IMG/VR virus record: IMGVR_UViG_3300047476_001660
Span: 1 to 42,584 of that record
Direction: 5' to 3' (one strand)
Length of the DNA: 42,584 bases
Source of the DNA: a virus
In this document: positions 23,250-32,200 of the stretch, piece by piece
How positions within the stretch are numbered: the first letter of the stretch is position 1
Layout: each line of letters starts with the position of its first letter
Program-made: the position numbers and the translations under genes
Notes under the pieces: model-generated
The model's database searches: none
The model's input: only the letters and a program-made list of their open reading frames with translations
Told to the model about the DNA's origin: nothing

Positions 23250-26200
23250 ATGGCAATCAGAAAGACATTAAATTTTCTTCCGGACATTTTTCGCACCGAA
23301 GCAAATAAGAAATTCTTAGGCGCGACATTTGATCAACTAGTAAGTGAACCCGACTTAACTAGAATTAACGGCTTTGTTGGAAGAAAATTTTCATTGAGTT
23401 ATGGATCGGCTGGTAGTTTTGTTGAAGAAACAGATACAAATAAAAGCAATTATCAATTTGAGCCAGCTGTTGTTGTTAAAAATGAAAGACAACAAATAGA
23501 TCTATACAGTGACTATAATGATCTGATTACTAAAATTGGTTACTATGGTGGTAAGACAGATAACCACAATAGATTGTTTAAGTCTGAGTACTACAATTAC
23601 AATCCTAGAATTGATCTAGATAAATTTATTAACTATACAAGATACTATTGGTTACCCAATGGTCCTGACGCAGTTACAATAACTTCAGGTAATCCTTTAG
23701 TACCTAAGACATTTGTCTTTTCAAGACAAACCAATTCTTATACTACAGATCAAACTGGGTCGGATCTCAATCCTGAGATTACGCTAGTTCGAGGTGTAAC
23801 TTACAATTTTACTGTGCCTTCGGGTGGTACTGGCTTATGGATACAAACAGAACCTGGCACCGACGGATTAAAAAACTTTAGTCAGAAGTCGTCTACTAGA
23901 GAAATTTTTGGAGTAAGCAACAACGGTGTTACTTCGGGCAATGTAATTTTTACTGTTCCCTTAAAGGACGACCAGGACTATTATTTTACATCTCCAATTA
24001 TTAACTATGTAAAGTATGCAACAGATGCAAGTTTCTCCAGTATTGATGGTGCATATTGGAATCAACCGTCGTTAAAAATTATTGGAGATATCGACGGGGA
24101 AACTGGCTTCCCTGACGGATCGTATATTGTATTCCTAGGCGCATTAACACCAAATACTGACTGGATTACTGCCAGCGGTTCTATTGTACCAATGGAGCGC
24201 CGTAAAGGTCTATGGAAAATTAACATAGCAGCCGACGGTCAAGTTAATTTAGAATTTGCTAGAGAAATTCCTGTTGGACATAGAATCTTAGTTAGCAAAG
24301 GTAATACTTACTCTGGAAGAGAATATTTTAAATCTACATCCGGTGACATTATTCCGTCACCACCTATCACTGCACCGCTAACAACTCTATACTACCAAGA
24401 TGCTAACAATCCTAATATTTTTGGTAAGATTAAGATTGTTGAAGGTCTGGGCGGCGATGTAAATGTCAACACGGATATTTTAAACAAGAAGACTTATACT
24501 TCTCCAACTGGTATTGTGTTTACCAATGGACTAAAAGTATTTTTTGATGGTACAATAACACCAGAAGAATATAGGAATAAAACTTATATTGTTGAGGGTG
24601 TTGGTACTGGCATAAAATTAGTCAAATACAGCGATTTGCAATCAATCGAAGGAAACACCTCAGGAACTAATATCCCCTTCGACATTATAGGTTTTGACAT
24701 GACCAACTACGACGAACCTACACTGGGAGTTGGAGATGTTGACTACATAACAATTAAAAGACAGTCTGCAGATAAAAATGCTTGGTCTAGAGCCAATCGC
24801 TGGTTTCACGAAGATGTTATATTAAAAACAGCAGAGTACAATAAAACTGAAATACTTATTAATGAGGCAGCTCGTGCAAAGCGTCCTATTATTGAATTTG
24901 ACCCTGACCTACAGTTGTTTAACTATGGTAGGAATCTATTAGATTTTATTGATAGAGTAGACGAACAAATTATTAGTTCGTCAGTCAGTCAATTGTGGCC
25001 AGAAATTACCGATGCGTTTGCACAGATTAACAATCAACAAGTTTCTGCACTACCGGTAATGGATTATAAAGAAGGGCAAACTGTTTTATTTCCTAACGAT
25101 CTTGACATTGCTGTTAGAAGTAAAATTTATCGTGTTGGATTTAAAGATCAAAGCACATCGCAGACATTTGACGGAATAGGAACTGGTACCGTTAGCGTTG
25201 CCATTGGTACTTATAGAATGTATGACATATTTCCGCCTGCTTCTACATCCCGTTCGACTATTTTTAGAGACGAACTTGAAGTGGGTAGTTTTATCTTTAA
25301 CTGGAACGGACAGTATGTTGGTAGGGTAGCACAAATACCCAACGACTACGAGTTGTTGTTCGAACAACCTGCTCAAGCAGAAATTAATATAGGTCGGTTC
25401 AGATTTATAAAACCAAGAATTGAATTAATTCCAATTAAAACTGCATCTGCCTATGATTATATCGTTGCCAAAGAAGGTTGGAACCCAAAGATGTCTTATT
25501 GGTTTAACGGTGCTTCTTGGGTTAAGTCGCAGGCTAAACAAACAAAAAATCAAGCTCCTCTGTTTGATGTTATCGACGACAAAGGAATTAGTTTTAGCGA
25601 CCAAGTTGCATATCCTGAAAGTACCTTTAAGGGAACAAAAATATTTTCTTACAGACCGGGCACAGGTTTAATTGACTCTGTGCTTAGATTTGCTATCTAT
25701 TATAACAGCATCTCTGGATCAGTAGCTGATATTACATTTGAAAATAGTTTTGATAATGATACATTTAGTTATAGGCCGGTAGATTTAGTTGTTACTAAAA
25801 AGATCAACATTGGCTATATACAAAAATTAATTAATCAAACCCAAACTTACGATATTAATGTATGGGACACAGTCGCTGAACCTACTAAACAATATCAACA
25901 TATAACTGCTTCTTATGATGGTACTGCAAATTATTTTGAAATTGACATTCTGCCTGAGCAAATTGTAAGAGCACCTAACTTAAAAGTTTTTGTTAATAAC
26001 AGAGAAATCCCAAGAGATGGATTTGAAATTAGAATAGTAGGTGTTCGCAAGGCTGTTTATATATTCCAAACTTTAGCTTTAAATGACAAAATAGATATTT
26101 TTATCTACAGTAATTCTGTCAGTGCGTTAGGATATTATCCTATTCCATCTAACCTAGAATTTAATCCATTGAATAAGTCAGTGGACTATATTACTTTGGG

Positions 26201-29200
26201 ACAAATGCGAGGCCATTATGTTGAAATTGGGAATAATACATTTGGTGTAAAAGGAAATCTTTTAGACTCTAATAATGTTAGGGATTTATTGTTAACTGGA
26301 AATGGCGGCAAGATACTTAGACATTCTGCACCGACAATTTATTCTTCGTTATTCTTGACTGATTCTTCTGTTAACTTTATTAACAGTATTGATTACGCTA
26401 GAAAAGAATATAACAGGTTTAAGAATAAATTCTTAGAAATGTGTTTGACTTTAACTGATCTTGACAAAAATGATCCTATAAACGGAGTAGATCAAGTATT
26501 GGTTGCAATTAACGGAGTTAAAAATTCAACATTCCCATGGTTCTATTCAGGAATGGTACCCAGCGGTAAAGATTATGTAGTTGATACTTACACAGTTAAA
26601 AATGTAAATTTAAAAATTTACAGCCTACCAAACATCTACGAAATTTTCCAAGATGAAATTTATCCAGAATCTGGGTTAACAAATAAGGCTATTTTAGTTT
26701 ATCTAAATGGTAACCAACTAATTCAAAATAAAGATTATTATATTGCCTTAGGTACACCAGCAATTGAATTTACAGAGTCTGTCCAGTTATCTCTTAACGA
26801 TGTAATTTTAGTTAAAGGTTATAGGGACACAGATGGTAGTTATATTCCCGAAACACCTACTAAACTCGGATTATATCCAAAGTTTATCCCTGGCATATAT
26901 CTTGACGATACTTACAGAGATCCTGTAAGTGTTATTCAAGGACACGACGGAAGTTTAATTCCAGTATTTAATGACATTAGAGATCAGTATCTCCTTGAAT
27001 TAGAAAAGAGAATTTATAACAATATTCGTGTAGAATACAATAAAGATGTCTTTGATATTAATTCTGTACGACCGGGTAAATTTAGAACATCTGATTACAC
27101 AAGAGCTGAATACAACGAAGTATTAAGTGTTGAATTTTTAAAATGGATTGGTTTTAATCAATTAGATTTTAGTGATAATTCTTCTTTCCAACCAAACGAT
27201 CAGTTCAGTTGGAATTATAGTTTAACTACAGAAATAATTGGAGGAGAACTATTACCAGGATACTGGCGTGCTATTTACAAATACTACTACGACACTGACC
27301 GCCCACATACACACCCATGGGAGATGTTGGGTTACAGTGATCAGCCATTTTGGTGGGCGCAAGAATACGGCAACGGTCCGTATTTGCCAAACAATCCAAT
27401 GTGGGCAGATTTAGCCAATGGATTAGATAAAGGCACTGGCAAAGTTAATCCTACCTATGCTCGTCCGGGGCTATTAACAGTCATACCAGTTGACAACAGC
27501 GGCAATCTGTTACCACCAATGGCTAAAGTTGTTAAAAACTTCGATGGATCTAAATTTAATCAGCCCTACCAAATTGGTGACGGCGGGCCAGTAGAAAGTG
27601 CTTGGGCTAGAACTAGCGAATATCCCTATGCAGTAGTTCGTGCAATATCTTTACTTGTACCAGCTAAATTCTTCAGCTTGAATTTTGATGTAACTTCAAT
27701 CAAGAGGGACGATATTGTCGATCAGTACTATGTATCAACACCAAACGAAAATCTAAAGCCCGAACTAATTAAGATTAATGGAGAATTAGTCAACGGTGTA
27801 ATTAGTAGAGCTAGTGGATACATTAATTGGATACACGGTTACTTAACTAACATCGGACTAAATGCCGCACAAAAGATTCGTAGTCGATTGTCTAACATGA
27901 CTGTCCAGCTAGGATATAAAATGTCTAGCTTTACAGATAAAAAGTATATTACAACAATGGTTGAACAATTTAGTCCAACTAGTAACAGTCAGAGTGCAAT
28001 TATCCCTGACGAAAACTATACAGTACATCTTAATAAGAGTGCTCCGATTCGTCAGGCAATTTATAGCGCAGTTATTGTTGAAAAGACTCAAAATGGTTAT
28101 TCAGTTAACGGCTACAATCTCAAGTATCCGTTCTTTACAGTAATACCCAGTGAGTTTAATAATAACTATTATGCAGTTGAAGAGCTTGGAGTTAGAGCTG
28201 TAATATTTAGAGACTCTAAAGATCAAAAGGTCAATATACCATATGGATTTGAATTTAGAAGTGTACAGCAGGTCGCTGACTTCTTAGTTTCTTACCAGCG
28301 CCATTTAAAATCGCAGGGCTTTAGCTTTGAAAACTATGATTCAAATCTAGGGCATCAAAGAGATTGGGTATTAAGTATTAGAGAATTTATAAGTTGGAGT
28401 TTACAAGGCTGGAAGCCGGGTAACATATTGGTACTAAGTCCGGCCTCTACTTCATTGTCTATATATGGAGTTAATTCAACAGTTGATAATATTACAAATG
28501 TATCTGGTGAGTCGCAGATATTAGGGCCTAACTTTAATGTAATTAGATCTAGTGAAGTTTTAATTATTAGGGAACCCGGTGTTACATCTATCACTACTAC
28601 AACAGGACAATCAATTGCCTATGCTGAACTCAATTTGGTTCAATTTGAACATGTCTTGGTCTTTGACAATCAGACTGTATTCAACGATATTATCTATAAA
28701 CCTGAATCAGGTAGTAGACAAAATAGAATTAAAATTGTTGGCAATAAGACAGCAAACTGGACTGGGGAATTAAATCCTAGCGGCTTTATTTACAGCACAG
28801 GTAGTATTGACGAATGGGAGCCAGAAAAAGATTATAAAAAGGCTGACATTGTTAGATATAAAAATAGAAATTATTCTGCCCTGTACAATCTGCCAGGAAG
28901 TTTTGAATTCAACTACGATAACTGGTCTTTACTTGATTCCAATTTTGAATCTGAATTAGTACCTAACTTGGCACACAACGCTGCCAAATTTGAAAACATC
29001 TATGATATAGATTATCCTTATATTGACGAAGTATATAATAAATTTAGTGGTGGCCTAATAGGATATCGTAGTAGACCGTACCTCGAGAATATTGGTATGG
29101 ATCAGGCAGCGCAGATCAAGTTCTATCAAGGATTTATCAAAGAAAAGGGAACTAAAAATTCTCTAACTGCTTTGTACGAAGGAAACTTTGATAACCTAAC

Positions 29201-32200
29201 TAATGAAGTTTCTGTTTTTGAAGAGTGGGGACTTAGAGTTGGCGAATACGGATCAAACAAAGCTAACCGCAGTATAGAAATACCGCTGCCAGAATCTAAG
29301 TTCAAAGCAAACCCAGTTGCATTGAAGTTGCTAAATGCTGGCGATGCAGACCTTGATAAGCTAGTAACTATTAGACCCAAGGATTTAGTGTCCAGGCCTG
29401 AAAATTATAGTTCTCCTATATTCTTAAATAGAGATCCTGGTATTAGTCTAGAGACTGATATTAAAACAGCCGGTTATGTCAAGGTTGACGATGTTGATCG
29501 TACTTTATTTGATTTTGTAAACTTTAAGGCAGAGTCAGATGAAATCTTAGCCGAGCTATACTCAGGTTACAAGTTATGGGTAGCCAAAGACTTTGGCGAA
29601 AACTGGCAAATATTTTCAATCATTGAATCGTCGGTTGATGTAGCTAAGATTGAGTGGAATCTCGATAACAAAGCATTAATTACAACAACATACGATCACG
29701 GATTAAAAACAGGCGATGTTTTTGCTATTAGAGGATTCGATGATAATTTTGATGGCTTCTATCAGGCATTGTATGTAGAACAACCAAATACAATTGCTAT
29801 ACAGGTTACTGAAGAACAAACAGCACTTCTCTTAAAGACTCCATTGGAAGCCATTGGGGATTTATTTGTACTTCAAGCAGTCAGATATGCCAACCTCAAT
29901 GCACGAGACCTAGATGTTCCGAAAGAATTCTGGAAAGCTGGCGATCGTGTTTGGGTAGACAAAAATAATGACAACAAGTGGGCAGTCTATGAATTTGTTC
30001 GCGGTGAATTAGGAAACTTTGTAGGTCCTAAATCTTACATGGCATTTGAAAATGGCAGTATTACTGTTAGAAGTAACGGACTACCATATCATAGTTTTGG
30101 TAACTCGCAGATTACAAATACTGCCGTAGAGCAAAACTACGATCGTACTTGGCCTCTATACGCTGGAAGTAATGTGGCTGCAAGTGCTAGCAGTCGTCAA
30201 CCTGCTTGGCCGGGAGTCGTTGGCTTTGCTGTCAACGGCGTAGCTATAATTAATGCAAACTATGGAAGCCTGGCTCCGACTGGGTATCTGACAGTTCCTG
30301 GATTTAGTTATAATCTAGGATTTGCAGGGCTTACAGGAATTAACAAAGACTCAGCTGGTGGTATTACTGATCAGAATAATCTTTATGCCTATTATGGCTA
30401 CACCTTTACTAATAGTTGGAACTCTGGTATTGGTGCAACTAATGGATCTAAAGGAGATCCGGATGTAGTATTTGCAGCAGGCTATTTAGAAGGTATATAC
30501 AGGCATCTCGATGGCCACAGTAAAATTATGGGTTTTGCCTTAGACGGATATCCAATTTACGGCCCTTATGGATACAGTTCAGTTGACGGAACAAATGCTG
30601 TAGTAAAAAGAATGGTTAGCAAGTATAAGTTAAAAGACCCTTCATATCGTGCTAACACCGATGCTTGTGATCTAATGTTACATCCAATGGGGATATTTGT
30701 TGAGGACTACACCTTTAACGACGAAGCAGATCTTGATGAATTTAACGGAAGATATTGTGTAACACCTGATTATCCTGATGGTACCTATGCTTACTTTATG
30801 ACAGTAAACGAAGATAACTCACCGGCATATCCTTATGCTGTGGGTCCGAGCTTCTATGGTCCTGTTTCTGTTGAAATTGCTAATTCCGTTGGAATTGGTG
30901 CCGGCCGTGCACCAGCATCGTATAGAACTACGCCTGCGGATTCAGAACCTTTATCAGAGTATCGTCAATGGACAAAATTCTCACATAGAGTTAGTACTGA
31001 AGCACAACCAGCAAGTTTAACAGAGTCAAATTATTGGAGATACGATGTTGAGAACGACATCGTTGAATGTGAAAATCCCTCTGACACTTACACTGGATTT
31101 ATTTCTAGTGAATATTTTGAACAGTACGAACACGATGTAACATTGTACTCTACTGTTGGTACTAGCGGGTCGTTAGCTGTGGTGCTAGCATTTGCAGTCG
31201 ATGGCCTAGGTAGAGAACATACTCTTAGTGCTGTCAGGGGTCTAGGATCAGTTAACCAGGGCAAGACATGGAGTGTTGTTTATAACTATCTACGATCCGA
31301 CGAATGGGTAATTTATGATGGGTCACAAAGTGCGCCATTACCTGGCAACCTACCGCCTAATTCTGAGTCGTATAACTGGCAGCTATTTAAGGCTGGCACT
31401 AGAATTAATGTTATAAGAGATAGCGATGTTTTCACTGTAAAGTGTTCGCAGTTTAACAATATTCCTTTAGACGATAGTACTATATTGACTGTCAATCTGG
31501 CAACTGATTCAAGACTTGCAGTTTTTAAAGGTCCGCAAAGAATTGGTTATGCAGGGCAGAATCAAAGATTGGCAAGATTTAGAAATATTAGATTTGTCAA
31601 TATAGGTTTAGAAAACACTAATTGGAGATTGGTAAAAGAACAAGAACCTGTGGTTAATATCGACAGTATTTCCAATATCTATTTGGTTAACAGAAAAACA
31701 AAAACCATTGTTGAACGATTAGATTTTATTGATCCTGTAAAAGGAAAGATACTAGGTAGTGCTGCCGCTGACATTGATTTTGTCAGTGATTCGGACCCTG
31801 CAAAATATAATGTAGGTACAAGAACCGACTTATCAATTGACACTGAATATCATTGGGGCGAAAAACAAGTTGGAATGATATGGTGGGACACTGATACTGT
31901 TCGTTTTGTTGATTACGAACAAGACAACAATGATTATAGACTTCAGAATTGGGCAAGAATATTCCCAGGAAGCTCAATAGATGTCTATGAATGGGTAGCT
32001 AGTGATGTTCCGCCATCTCAACATGTTTCTGCAGGTCTAGATGGAATTCCAAAATTTGGTGACAACAGTGCTTGTGTACAGTTGAGCTATGTTGATGATC
32101 TTAGTTTAGAAGTAAAAAGTAAATTTTACTACTGGGTCAAAGATAGAACAACGGTAACTAAACAATCTAAAACTTTGAGTTCTTATAATATTGCATATCG

